A DNA stretch of 64,000 bases, taken from Ignavibacteriota bacterium. GTDB lineage: Bacteria; Bacteroidota; Ignavibacteria; Ignavibacteriales; Melioribacteraceae. Each line of letters opens with the position of its first letter. Position 1 is the stretch's first letter. This document shows positions 54,194-63,477 of this stretch, piece after piece. Under the pieces are notes generated by a model, which was not told the origin of the DNA, made no database searches, and saw only the letters and a list, made by a program, of their open reading frames with translations. The stretch lies in contig JADJWT010000001.1 in assembly GCA_016716225.1 (NCBI GenBank), positions 310,001 to 374,000 of the forward strand, in the 5' to 3' direction. A program made the translations under genes and the position numbers.

Positions 54194-55129
54194 TTGAAAA
54201 AAGATAAATTAATTCTTGGCTCACGCGGAAGCGAATTAGCTTTATGGCAAGCTAATTTTGTTAAGAAAGAATTGGAGAAAAAAAATGAGAATCTTGAAGT
54301 TGAAATAAAAATAATTAACACAAAAGGCGATAAAATTCTTGACGTTGCACTTTCCAAAATTGGCGATAAAGGTTTATTCACAAAAGAATTAGAAATAAAA
54401 TTATTAAATAATGAAATTGATATTGCAGTTCACAGTTTAAAGGATTTGCAAACTGATATTCCAAAAGGATTAAAACTCGCATGTGTTACAAAACGTCACG
54501 ATGTTGAAGATGTTTTAATTTCGAAAAAGAAAAAAGAAACAATTTTTTCACTTAAAGAAAATGCAACTGTCGCAACGGGTTCTTTGAGAAGAAGAAGTCA
54601 ATTAAAACATTTAAGACCGGATATTAATATTGTAGAATTGCGTGGAAATGTTCCGACAAGAATTAATAAATTGTTAGAAAGCAATTGGGATGCAATAATT
54701 TTAGCACGTGCCGGTGTTGAAAGATTAAAATTACAGAAACATATTTCTTCAATAATTCCGATTGACCAAATTTTACCGGCTGTTGGACAAGGCGCACTCG
54801 GAATTGAAATTAATGAAAAAAATAAATTTGCTGAAAAAATTGTTAAATCAATTCATGATGAAAATACATATTGCGCAGTAATTGCTGAACGTAGTCTGTT
54901 GAAAAAATTAGAAGGCGGATGCCAAGTCCCAATTGGCGCTTATGCAGAAGTAAAAAGCAACGGATTATATTTGGAAGGTTTGGTTGCATCTTTGGACGGA
55001 TCGATATCATTTAGAGCAAAAGTAAAAGGGAAAAAATCTGAAGCGGAAAAGTTGGGAAAAATTTTAGCTAACGAATTACTTAAATCTGGCGCAAATAAAA
55101 TTTTGAAAGAAATTAACAAAATTAGATAA
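54194..55129 (+). CDS. hemC: Hydroxymethylbilane synthase (porphobilinogen deaminase)
   Basis: 311 residues. Starts at TTG 54194, with AAGGA about ten bases upstream and the conserved first strand LILGSRGSELALWQA right after. Cofactor-binding C243 sits in EGGCQVPIGAYA; AVHSLKDL and the RRRSQL region are present. It polymerises four porphobilinogens. Six bases separate it from hemA. Confidence 0.95.
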   Translation: MKKDKLILGSRGSELALWQANFVKKELEKKNENLEVEIKIINTKGDKILDVALSKIGDKGLFTKELEIKLLNNEIDIAVHSLKDLQTDIPKGLKLACVTKRHDVEDVLISKKKKETIFSLKENATVATGSLRRRSQLKHLRPDINIVELRGNVPTRINKLLESNWDAIILARAGVERLKLQKHISSIIPIDQILPAVGQGALGIEINEKNKFAEKIVKSIHDENTYCAVIAERSLLKKLEGGCQVPIGAYAEVKSNGLYLEGLVASLDGSISFRAKVKGKKSEAEKLGKILANELLKSGANKILKEINKIR

Positions 55130-55903
55130 TTGAGTTTACCTTTAGAAAATATAAAAATTGTTATTACACGTTCGGAATCTCAATCGTTAAATGATATTTT
55201 GGAATTTGAAAAACTTGGTGCAAAAGTTCTAAACTTTCCCACCATTATTATTTCAAAACTAGATGATTATTGTGAAGCAGATAAAATTCTTAAAAATGTA
55301 AATGATTTTGATTATCTAATTTTTACATCATCAAATTCCGTGAAATATTTTTTCCAAAGAATTTCGGAATTACAAATTCAAATTAATTTTGAAAAAGTTA
55401 AAATTATTTCGATCGGAAAAGGCACTGAAAAATTATTAATTGATTCTAAAATTAAGATTGATTTTATTCCAACAAAATTTAGCGCGAATGATTTATTAAG
55501 TGAAATTTCAGTTTTGGAAATTGCGAATAAAAATATTCTAATTCCCGGCTCCTCAATTATGAGAAATGAATTGTATGATGGATTGATAAATCATAATGCA
55601 AACGTTACAAAGTGTGAAGTTTATCAAAATATAATTCCAAAGAAAAGTGAAATTAATATTAATGAATTGGAAAATTTTAATGCGGATTTATTTGTGTTTA
55701 CAAGTCCATCAACATTTAATAATTTTTTAGAAATATTAGAAATTGAAAATCCGAAAAGTTATTTTGCAGAAAAAACAATTGCTGTAATTGGTCCAACAAC
55801 CAAACAAACATTAATTGATAAAGGAATTGAACCTAATATATTTCCGCAAAATTATGATATGAAAAATTTGATTGAAGAAATTAAATATTATTACAAAAAT
55901 TAA
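55130..55903 (+). CDS. hemD: Uroporphyrinogen-III synthase
   Basis: 257 residues, beginning with TTG directly after the hemC stop. The two-domain HemD fold shows IKIVITRSESQSLNDIL, FDYLIFTSSNSVKYFF, and the final IAVIGPTTKQTLIDKGI segment. The sequence is poorly conserved in this family; identification relies on these motifs and on position. No good Shine-Dalgarno precedes the start, so translation may depend on coupling to hemC. Confidence 0.88.
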   Translation: MSLPLENIKIVITRSESQSLNDILEFEKLGAKVLNFPTIIISKLDDYCEADKILKNVNDFDYLIFTSSNSVKYFFQRISELQIQINFEKVKIISIGKGTEKLLIDSKIKIDFIPTKFSANDLLSEISVLEIANKNILIPGSSIMRNELYDGLINHNANVTKCEVYQNIIPKKSEININELENFNADLFVFTSPSTFNNFLEILEIENPKSYFAEKTIAVIGPTTKQTLIDKGIEPNIFPQNYDMKNLIEEIKYYYKN

Positions 55904-55913
55904 AGGAAGAATT

Positions 55914-56969
55914 TTGACAGAATTAATAAATGATTTATTTCTTAGAGCATGCAGAAAAGAAAATGTTGAACGAACACCAATCTGGATAATGCGTCAAGCC
56001 GGAAGATATTTACCTGAATATAGAGCAGTTAGAGTTAAAGCGGATTTTTTAACAATGTGCAAAACTCCGGAATTAGCCGCAGAAGTAACAATTCAACCGA
56101 TTGATATTTTAGAGGTTGATGCTGCAATAATTTTTTCTGATATTCTTGTAATTCCCGAAGCAATGGGAATGGAATTAATTATGCACGAAGGAAAAGGACC
56201 AATCTTCCCTTCTCCAATTCAAACAGAAAATGATTTTGAAAAACTAAAAATTGTTGAACCGACAAAAGAATTAAAATATGTTTTAGATGCTGTTTCACTT
56301 ACAAAAAAAGAATTAAACGGAAGAGTTCCGCTAATTGGTTTCAGCGGATCTCCTTGGACTTTGATGACATATATGGTTGAAGGAAGCGGATCAAAAACTT
56401 TTTCAAAAATTAAAAAATTTATTTATACAAATCCGAAACTTGCGCATAAATTATTGGATAAACTTTCAATTGTTATTACTGAATATTTATCTGCTAAAAT
56501 TGAAGCTGGTGCAAATGCTGTTCAAATTTTTGATACATGGGCGGGAATTTTATCTCCATCAGATTTTGATGAATTTGTGTTTCCATACATAACAAAAATT
56601 ATTTCAAATATTAAAAGAATAGATGAACCAATAATTTATTTTCCGAAAGGCGTTCATTATAATTTGGAAAAATTAGCGAATTGTGGCGCAGATGTTTTAG
56701 GATTAGATTGGACAATGAATTTAGGTGATGTGAGAAAAATTGTAAATGACAAAATTGCACTTCAAGGAAATTTAGACCCAACCGTTTTATATGGCAATGA
56801 AGAAAAAATTAGATTCGAAGTTAAAAAAGTTTTGCAATCCTACGGAAATGGAAACGGACATATTTTTAATTTGGGTCATGGAATTCTTCCGGATATTTCT
56901 CCCGAGAATGCAAAATCGTTGGTAAAAATTGTTAAAGAGGAAAGTGTAAAATTTCATCAAAATTTTTAG
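55914..56969 (+). CDS. hemE: Uroporphyrinogen decarboxylase
   Basis: 351 residues from TTG 55914. This start follows AAGGAAG by about five bases and gives the usual N-terminus before TPIWIMRQAGRYLPEYR; a longer frame to 55872 overlaps hemD and lacks similarity. Signature FSGSPWTLMTYMVEG, FDTWAGILSP and LGHGILP are present. It decarboxylates uroporphyrinogen III to coproporphyrinogen III. Confidence 0.95.
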   Translation: MTELINDLFLRACRKENVERTPIWIMRQAGRYLPEYRAVRVKADFLTMCKTPELAAEVTIQPIDILEVDAAIIFSDILVIPEAMGMELIMHEGKGPIFPSPIQTENDFEKLKIVEPTKELKYVLDAVSLTKKELNGRVPLIGFSGSPWTLMTYMVEGSGSKTFSKIKKFIYTNPKLAHKLLDKLSIVITEYLSAKIEAGANAVQIFDTWAGILSPSDFDEFVFPYITKIISNIKRIDEPIIYFPKGVHYNLEKLANCGADVLGLDWTMNLGDVRKIVNDKIALQGNLDPTVLYGNEEKIRFEVKKVLQSYGNGNGHIFNLGHGILPDISPENAKSLVKIVKEESVKFHQNF

Positions 56970-56975
56970 GAAATT

Positions 56976-58352
56976 ATGTTTGATATAAATTTAGATTTAG
57001 TTAGAAAGTACGATCGACCCGGACCGCGTTACACAAGCTATCCAACGGCACCGCAATTCAATGAAAATTTTACACATAAAGATTTTCTTAATGAAATAAT
57101 TCGCACAAATAATTTGGAGAATCCAAATAATCTTTCGTTGTATTTCCATATTCCCTATTGCGATACACTTTGTTATTTCTGCGGCTGTAATATGATTATT
57201 TCTCGCAATCGCGAACGAATTAGTAAATATATAAATTATCTAAAAAATGAAATTGATTTGCTTCGAACATATTTGAAGCCGGAAAGAAAAGTTGCGCAAA
57301 TACATTGGGGCGGCGGAACACCAACTCACCTTTTGCCAAACGAAATAAATGATTTAATTTCATATATAAATGAAAATTTTTACTTTGTTGAAAATCCGGA
57401 AAACGGTTGTGAGATTGATCCGCGCGAATTAACTTACGAACATCTTGCTGCTTTGCGTGAAGGTGGATTCAATAGAATCAGTATGGGCGTTCAGGATTTC
57501 AATGAAAAAGTTCAGAAAGCTGTAAACAGAATTCAACCAGAAGAATTAACAAGAAAAGTTGTTGAATGGATTCGTGAATTAAAATTTCAAAGTATAAATC
57601 TCGATTTAATTTACGGTCTTCCCTTTCAAACAGTTTCCGAATTTGAAAAAACTATTGTAAGCATTATTGATATTTCTCCGGATAGAATTGCGCTATTTAA
57701 TTATGCCCATGTTCCGTGGATGAAAAAACATATGGAATTAATTAAACCGGAAGATTTGCCAACTCCGGAAGAAAAAATGCAAATATTAAAAATGTCGGCT
57801 GCAAAACTTACTCAAGCTGGATATGTATTTATTGGAATGGATCACTTTGCAAAACCGAATGATGAATTATCAATCGCATTAAGTGAAAAGAAATTATATA
57901 GAAATTTTCAAGGATACAGCACTAATGCCGGAACCGATTTATATGCTTTGGGAATTACAAGCATTAGTCAATTTGGAAATATTTATGCACAAAATTTGAA
58001 AACCGAAAAAGAATATTTTTCCATATTAGATGAAGGGAATTTCCCTATTGCAAAAGGTTATGAAATGAATTTAGATGATATAATTCGTAAAGAAGTAATT
58101 ATGAAAATTATGTGTGATTTCGAATTGGATTTTTTTCAAATTGAAAATAAATTCAAAATTAATTTTGATGAATATTTTAAATTTGGTTTGGCAAATTTAA
58201 CTGAATTGATTGATGATAATTTAATAAAATTAGAAAATAGAAAAATTACTGTTTTAGAAATGGGTAGACTATTAGTTAGAAATATCGCAATAAATTTTGA
58301 TGGATTTATTGAACGCAAAACTGATACAGCTAAATATTCACGCACAGTTTAA
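56976..58352 (+). CDS. hemN: Oxygen-independent coproporphyrinogen III dehydrogenase
   Basis: 458 residues, radical SAM. Cluster Cys are C62, C66, C69 (CDTLCYFCGC, with C71), preceded by YTSYPTAPQF and followed by IHWGGGTPTHL. The C-terminal HemN domain (GYSTNAGTDLYALGITSIS) is complete, distinguishing it from HemW. It lies six bases after hemE. Presence of HemN lets the cell make protoporphyrinogen without oxygen. Confidence 0.95.
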   Translation: MFDINLDLVRKYDRPGPRYTSYPTAPQFNENFTHKDFLNEIIRTNNLENPNNLSLYFHIPYCDTLCYFCGCNMIISRNRERISKYINYLKNEIDLLRTYLKPERKVAQIHWGGGTPTHLLPNEINDLISYINENFYFVENPENGCEIDPRELTYEHLAALREGGFNRISMGVQDFNEKVQKAVNRIQPEELTRKVVEWIRELKFQSINLDLIYGLPFQTVSEFEKTIVSIIDISPDRIALFNYAHVPWMKKHMELIKPEDLPTPEEKMQILKMSAAKLTQAGYVFIGMDHFAKPNDELSIALSEKKLYRNFQGYSTNAGTDLYALGITSISQFGNIYAQNLKTEKEYFSILDEGNFPIAKGYEMNLDDIIRKEVIMKIMCDFELDFFQIENKFKINFDEYFKFGLANLTELIDDNLIKLENRKITVLEMGRLLVRNIAINFDGFIERKTDTAKYSRTV

Positions 58353-58411
58353 ACACTTGAAGTTATTCCCACTATCCGTTAGCTAACGAAGAGGAATGCT
58401 GAAAAATTTAT

Positions 58412-58441
58412 AGATGCCCGATAAAAATATTCGGGAATGAC
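58412..58441. repeat. Dispersed palindromic repeat copy, upstream of hemH
   Basis: 30 bases matching 60938-60967 in 28 of 30 positions. It is a hairpin with CCCGA/TCGGG arms and ends in GGGAATGAC. A separate 12-bp palindrome CGTTAGCTAACG lies at 58377-58388. Both fill the 112-base gap between hemN and hemH. Confidence 0.7.
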
Positions 58442-58464
58442 ATATTAAAAGAAAGTTAAAATAA

Positions 58465-59415
58465 ATGAAAATTGCAGTAGTACTTTTTAATTTAGGAGGA
58501 CCGGATTCTTTAGAAGCAGTTGAACCATTTTTGTTCAACCTTTTTTCTGATAAAGATATTTTCAAACTTCCTTTCGGACAAAAATTATTTGCAAAAATAA
58601 TTTCAAGTAGACGATCACCAAAAGTTCAGAAAGAATATGATTTGATTGGCGGGAAATCACCATTAAACGAATGGACGGAAATTCAAAGAAAAATGTTGGA
58701 AGAAAAATTACAAAATAATTTTGAAAATATTTTTGTATTCACTGCAATGCGTTATTGGAATCCAATTACAAAAGAAGTTGCAGAGAAAATAAAATCGCAA
58801 AATTTTGAAAAAATAATTTTACTTCCTCTCTATCCGCATTATTCAATTTCCACAACCGGTTCATCATTTAATGAATGGGAAAGATGTTTTAATGCCGCTA
58901 ACGAAAAAGTTTTTCGTGTTAATAATTATCAAACAAATCCATTTTATATTTCTGCAATAAATGAGAGAATCGATCAAACAATTTTAAAATTTCCAGAAGA
59001 AATTAGAAATGATATTCAATTGGTTTTCAGTGCACATGGAACTCCCGTAAGCATGGTAAAAAGCGGTGATCCATATTCTCATCAAATAAAAGAAACAATT
59101 GATAAAGTGGTGGAAGAACGAAAATATTCTCACAAACATCATTTGTGTTTTCAAAGTAAGGTTGGACCAGTAAAATGGCTTACTCCAGCCACTGATGTAA
59201 TGATTGAAGAACTTTCTTCTCAAGGAAAAAAACATTTGTTAATTATTCCAATTAGTTTTGTATCGGATCATGTTGAAACATTGTTTGAATTGAATATTGA
59301 ATATCGGCATGTTGCTGATAAAGTTGGAATTGAAAATTACATAGTGATGGAAGGTTTAAATAATTCAGAATTATTTGTAAATGCTTTGTACGAAGAAGTT
59401 ATAAAATTTTTATAA
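58465..59415 (+). CDS. hemH: Ferrochelatase
   Basis: 316 residues. Inserts ferrous iron into protoporphyrin IX. N-terminus VVLFNLGGPDSLEAVEPFL, then LPLYPHYSISTTGSSF and the active-site His in VFSAHGTPVSMV; the SFVSDHVETLFELNIEY segment near the end is typical. In this cluster it precedes the oxidase that makes its substrate. Confidence 0.95.
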   Translation: MKIAVVLFNLGGPDSLEAVEPFLFNLFSDKDIFKLPFGQKLFAKIISSRRSPKVQKEYDLIGGKSPLNEWTEIQRKMLEEKLQNNFENIFVFTAMRYWNPITKEVAEKIKSQNFEKIILLPLYPHYSISTTGSSFNEWERCFNAANEKVFRVNNYQTNPFYISAINERIDQTILKFPEEIRNDIQLVFSAHGTPVSMVKSGDPYSHQIKETIDKVVEERKYSHKHHLCFQSKVGPVKWLTPATDVMIEELSSQGKKHLLIIPISFVSDHVETLFELNIEYRHVADKVGIENYIVMEGLNNSELFVNALYEEVIKFL

Positions 59416-59424
59416 GAAAAATTT

Positions 59425-60804
59425 ATGAAAGGTAAAAAAGTTACAATTCTCGGTGCCGGAATTTCCGGATTAGCAACAGCTCATTGGCTTGAAAAAGATG
59501 GATATGATGTAACTATTCTTGAGCAAAATTCTGAAGTCGGCGGCGCAATGGTAACTAAAATTGTTGATGATTTTCTTATTGATTTTGGTCCAAACAGCGG
59601 TTTAGAAACAACTCCTAAAATTAAGGAATTGGTTAACGATATTGGTTTATCCAACGAAATGATTTACGCAAACGAAGAAGGAAATATTAGATACATTTTA
59701 AAAAATAGTAAACTAATTCCTTTACCTACTTCTCCATTAAAATTTTTACAAACAAAATTATTTTCCTTATCTGCAAAATTAAGATTATTGAAAGAACCAT
59801 TTATTGGAAAATCAGAAGATGGATATTATCAAAGTATTGCCGAATTTGTTGAACGAAGATTAGGAAAGGAATTTTTAGATAATGCAATTGATCCTTTTGT
59901 ATCCGGAGTATTTGCCGGTGACCCAACAAAATTAAGTGTGAAATCAGCTTTCCCAAAATTATATAGATTAGAAGAAGTTTATGGCGGATTGATTAAGGGA
60001 ATGTTCAAAGGGGCGAAAGAAAGAAAACTCAGAAATGAAGAATCAAAACAAAGTGCAAAAATGTTTTCGTTCATAAATGGGATGCAGTCTTTTCCAAAAG
60101 CAATAGCAAAAAATTTTAAGGGACACATTTTTTATAATTGCATTGTTGAAAATATTATAAAACAAGATTCGAAAATAATTGTTGAACTTGAACAAAATGG
60201 CATAAAAGGAAAAATTACAAGTGATGTTTTGTTATCAACAATTCCAACGCACAGATTATCAAAGTTTTCTAATTTATTTGATACATATTTAACTAAACAT
60301 TTAAATGATATTTTTTATCCGCCGGTATTGGTTTTATTTTTAGGTTATGATAAAAAAGTTATAACTCAAAAATTAGATGGATTTGGATTTTTAATTCCTT
60401 CAAAAGAAAATAAAAGTTTTCTAGGCGCAATTTGGAGTTCAACCATTTTCATAAATAGAGCACAAAAAGATAAAGCAGCGTTCACAATTTTTGTCGGTGG
60501 TGCAAGAAATCCGGAATTCAAAGTTTCAGATGTTGATGAAAAAATTAAAATTGTACTAAAAGAATTTCATGAAATAATGGGAATAAAATCTCAGCCAACT
60601 TTATTGCAATGGAAATTTTGGAACAAAGCAATTCCACAATATAATTTGGGTTATATCGAACATGAAAAATATTTTGAACAATTTGAGAATGAAAATCCCG
60701 GAATATTTTTAAGTGGAAATTATCGCGGCGGAATTTCTGTTGGAGATTGCATAAAAAGTTCTTACACAAATTTTGAAAAAATTAGAGATTATTTAGCACA
60801 ATAA
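59425..60804 (+). CDS. hemY: Protoporphyrinogen oxidase, HemY/PpoX type
   Basis: 459 residues, FAD-dependent. GxGxxG motif ILGAGISGLATAHWLE and FAD Glu in DVTILEQ. DPFVSGVFAGDPTKLSVKSAFPKL is a family signature, and the C-terminal GNYRGGISVGDCI closes the FAD site. The length and motifs fit oxygen-using PpoX rather than HemG or HemJ, although other electron acceptors are possible in anaerobes. Confidence 0.93.
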   Translation: MKGKKVTILGAGISGLATAHWLEKDGYDVTILEQNSEVGGAMVTKIVDDFLIDFGPNSGLETTPKIKELVNDIGLSNEMIYANEEGNIRYILKNSKLIPLPTSPLKFLQTKLFSLSAKLRLLKEPFIGKSEDGYYQSIAEFVERRLGKEFLDNAIDPFVSGVFAGDPTKLSVKSAFPKLYRLEEVYGGLIKGMFKGAKERKLRNEESKQSAKMFSFINGMQSFPKAIAKNFKGHIFYNCIVENIIKQDSKIIVELEQNGIKGKITSDVLLSTIPTHRLSKFSNLFDTYLTKHLNDIFYPPVLVLFLGYDKKVITQKLDGFGFLIPSKENKSFLGAIWSSTIFINRAQKDKAAFTIFVGGARNPEFKVSDVDEKIKIVLKEFHEIMGIKSQPTLLQWKFWNKAIPQYNLGYIEHEKYFEQFENENPGIFLSGNYRGGISVGDCIKSSYTNFEKIRDYLAQ

Positions 60805-60894
60805 AAGATTTCTCATTAGTTAGTCAAAGGATTCGTAATGACAAACAACACTGCTGTCATTCTAAGTAGCGAGGTAATGTGAGAATAATAAGAT

Positions 60895-60967
60895 GTCATT
60901 CCCACGAAAGTGGGAATCCAGAATTTATAATAAAAATAGATTCCCGATAAAAACATTCGGGAATGAC
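60895..60967. repeat. Dispersed palindromic repeats before hemB
   Basis: Two hairpins: ATTCCCAC-GAAA-GTGGGAAT (60898-60917, GNRA-type loop) and ATTCCCGA/TCGGGAAT (60940-60964). The second is the near-identical copy of 58412-58441. The 192-base gap holding them (60805-60996) has no gene. Confidence 0.75.
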
Positions 60968-60996
60968 TAAGTGGAATTTATTTTATAGGAATCGAA

Positions 60997-61980
60997 ATGG
61001 CAAATTATCCAGAAAAAAGATTGCGAAGATTGAGATACAATCCGATTGTTAGAGATTTAATTCGCGAAACTTCTCTAACAAAAAATGATTTGATTTATCC
61101 TTTATTTGTCGCACCGGGGGAAAACTTTAGAAAGGAAATTTCTTCAATGCCCAATGTTTATCAGCTTTCGATTGATAATATTGTTAGGGAATGTGAAGAA
61201 TTAGTTTCTCTCGGAATTAAAGCAATTATACTTTTTGGAATTCCCGAACATAAAGATGAAATTGGCTCAGAAGCTTATTCTGAAAATGGAATTATTCAAA
61301 AAGCAATTCGTGCAATAAAATCAAAAGTTAAAAATTTATTAATTATAACAGATGTTTGTTTGTGCGAATACACTTCTCACGGTCATTGCGGAATAATAAA
61401 AGGTGATGAAATTTTAAATGATGAAACTGTTTCGCTACTTGTAAAAGAAGCTGTTTCTCATGCAAAAGCCGGTGCCGATATGATTGCACCATCAGATATG
61501 ATGGATGGAAGAATTTTAGAAATTAGAAAAGGTTTGGATGAAAATGGATTTCAAAATATTCCAATAATGAGTTATGCAGTAAAATATGCATCAGGATATT
61601 ATGGACCATTCCGCGAAGCGGCAGAATCAACTCCGGCATTTGGTGATAGAAAATCTCATCAAATGGATGTGGCAAATTCATTGGAAGCTTTGCGTGAAGC
61701 GGAAAGCGATATTGCAGAAGGTGCTGATATCATTATGGTTAAACCAGCCGGCGCCTATTTGGATATTATAAAATCAGTAAAAGATAAATATAAAATGCCA
61801 ACTGCAGCTTACCAAGTTAGTGGAGAATATTCAATGATTAAAGCTGCCGGGAAGGTTAACTGGATTGATGAAGAACGAGTTATGTTAGAATCTTTAATTT
61901 CAATAAAACGCGCTGGAGCAGATATTATTCTTACGTATTTCGCAAAAGATGTAGCAAAGTATTTGGATAAAATAAAATAA
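60997..61980 (+). CDS. hemB: Porphobilinogen synthase (delta-aminolevulinate dehydratase)
   Basis: 327 residues. Condenses two 5-aminolevulinate. The metal site DVCLCEYTSHGHCG has three Cys, of the zinc-binding type. Schiff-base Lys residues lie in MSYAVKYASGYYGPFRE and IIMVKPAGAYLDI. TAGGA precedes the ATG. It is set apart from the upstream genes by repeat-filled spacer, so it may be expressed separately. Confidence 0.97.
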   Translation: MANYPEKRLRRLRYNPIVRDLIRETSLTKNDLIYPLFVAPGENFRKEISSMPNVYQLSIDNIVRECEELVSLGIKAIILFGIPEHKDEIGSEAYSENGIIQKAIRAIKSKVKNLLIITDVCLCEYTSHGHCGIIKGDEILNDETVSLLVKEAVSHAKAGADMIAPSDMMDGRILEIRKGLDENGFQNIPIMSYAVKYASGYYGPFREAAESTPAFGDRKSHQMDVANSLEALREAESDIAEGADIIMVKPAGAYLDIIKSVKDKYKMPTAAYQVSGEYSMIKAAGKVNWIDEERVMLESLISIKRAGADIILTYFAKDVAKYLDKIK

Positions 61981-61994
61981 CTTTTGTGATAAAT

Positions 61995-62095
61995 TTTCAG
62001 TTCTTAATCTTTATCTTAATCATAATCTTACTCTGAGAACTATTTAAGAATAAAGATTAAAATAAAGATTAAGATCAAGAGTAAGATTAAGAAGA
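61995..62095. repeat. AT-rich imperfect inverted repeats between hemB and hemL
   Basis: TTCTTAATCTT (62001-62011) pairs with AAGATTAAGAA (62083-62093); AATCTTACTCT (62024-62034) can pair with AGAGTAAGATT (62078-62088). The region is built of short ATTAAGATT-like units on both strands, so several alternative folds exist. It may be a weak terminator or leader; origin may be repeat slippage. Confidence 0.5.
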
Positions 62096-62124
62096 AAATA
62101 AAATTTAGAATTTAAGGTAACATT

Positions 62125-63414
62125 ATGAAAATTTCCCAAAGTGAAAAATTATTTGAAGAAGCAAAAAAGTATATTCCGGGTGGAGTAAATTCTCCCGTTC
62201 GTGCTTTTAAATCTGTCGGCGGAACTCCATTATTTATAAAGGAAGGAAAAGGTTCACATTTTATTGATGTCGATGGAAATGATTTTATAGATTATATCGG
62301 AAGTTGGGGTCCACATTTATTCGGGCATAATCCGGATTTTATAATCAATGCTTTAAATGAAGCAATTAAAAAAGGTACAAGTTTTGGTGCTCCAACGGAA
62401 ATTGAAATTAAAATGGCTGAACTCATATCCGAGCTTGTTCCATCGGTAGAAAAAATAAGAATGGTAAACAGCGGAACCGAAGCAACAATGTCTGCAATTC
62501 GTGCAGCGCGCGGATTTACAAATCGAGAAAAATTTATAAAGTTTGAAGGATGTTATCACGGTCACGCTGATTATTTTCTTATAAAAGCCGGTTCGGGAGC
62601 ATTAACATTGGGTGTTCCTACAAGTCCCGGAGTTACTACCGGAAATGCGGCAGATACTTTAGTTGCGGAATTTAATAATATTGATTCCATCAAAGAATTA
62701 ATTTCAAAGAACAAAAATGAAATTGCCGCAATTATTATTGAAGCAATTGCAGGAAATATGGGTGTTGTAAAAGTAGAAGAAAATTTTATAAACGAGTTGC
62801 GTTCAATTTGTGATGAAGAAAAAATTGTTTTAATATTTGATGAAGTTATGACCGGATTTAGAGTTGCAAAAGGCGGCGCACAAGAAATTTTAGGAATTAC
62901 TCCCGATCTTTCAACATTTGGGAAAATTATTGGCGGAGGTTTACCAGTTGGTGCTTTTGGCGGAAAAGCTGAAATAATGGAAAAAATTGCTCCCTCTGGA
63001 CCAATTTACCAAGCAGGAACATTAAGTGGAAATCCTTTGGCAATGAATGCGGGATTTGCAGCATTATCATACATAAAAGAAAATCCAAATATTTATAATT
63101 TGCTTGAAGAAAAATCATCATACTTGGAAAATGGCTTTAAGAAAAATTTAGAAAAGTTAGGAAAAAATTTCGCAATGAATCGAGTAGGTTCAATGATGTG
63201 TATGTTTTTCACAGAAGAAAAAGTCGATAATTTTAACTCTGCAATAAAATCTAACACTGAACTTTATGGAAAATATTTTCATAAAATGTTGAAAAACGGA
63301 ATTTATTTGGCACCAGCTCAATTTGAAGCTTTATTTGTTTCCACTGTTCACTCAAAAGAAGACTTGGATAAAACAATTAATGCTCATTATAAATCTTTAT
63401 TTGAAATTCTGTAA
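62125..63414 (+). CDS. hemL: Glutamate-1-semialdehyde 2,1-aminomutase
   Basis: 429 residues, PLP class-III fold. Makes 5-aminolevulinate from the HemA product. N-terminal IPGGVNSPVRAFKSVGG is diagnostic; PLP lysine is K267 in TFGKIIGGGLPVGAFGG; MVNSGTEATMSAIRAARG binds cofactor. Together with hemA it shows the C5 route to aminolevulinate. Confidence 0.97.
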   Translation: MKISQSEKLFEEAKKYIPGGVNSPVRAFKSVGGTPLFIKEGKGSHFIDVDGNDFIDYIGSWGPHLFGHNPDFIINALNEAIKKGTSFGAPTEIEIKMAELISELVPSVEKIRMVNSGTEATMSAIRAARGFTNREKFIKFEGCYHGHADYFLIKAGSGALTLGVPTSPGVTTGNAADTLVAEFNNIDSIKELISKNKNEIAAIIIEAIAGNMGVVKVEENFINELRSICDEEKIVLIFDEVMTGFRVAKGGAQEILGITPDLSTFGKIIGGGLPVGAFGGKAEIMEKIAPSGPIYQAGTLSGNPLAMNAGFAALSYIKENPNIYNLLEEKSSYLENGFKKNLEKLGKNFAMNRVGSMMCMFFTEEKVDNFNSAIKSNTELYGKYFHKMLKNGIYLAPAQFEALFVSTVHSKEDLDKTINAHYKSLFEIL

Positions 63415-63477
63415 TAGAATTTATAAGTTGAATATAGGTTTGAAATAATTTGTTTCAAAATTGAAACATTTTGATTT

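Noticed and set aside
54012..54381. Minus-strand open frames over hemA/hemC
   Set aside because: They lie opposite strongly conserved haem genes and have no recognisable domain; they are shadows of AT-rich coding sequence.
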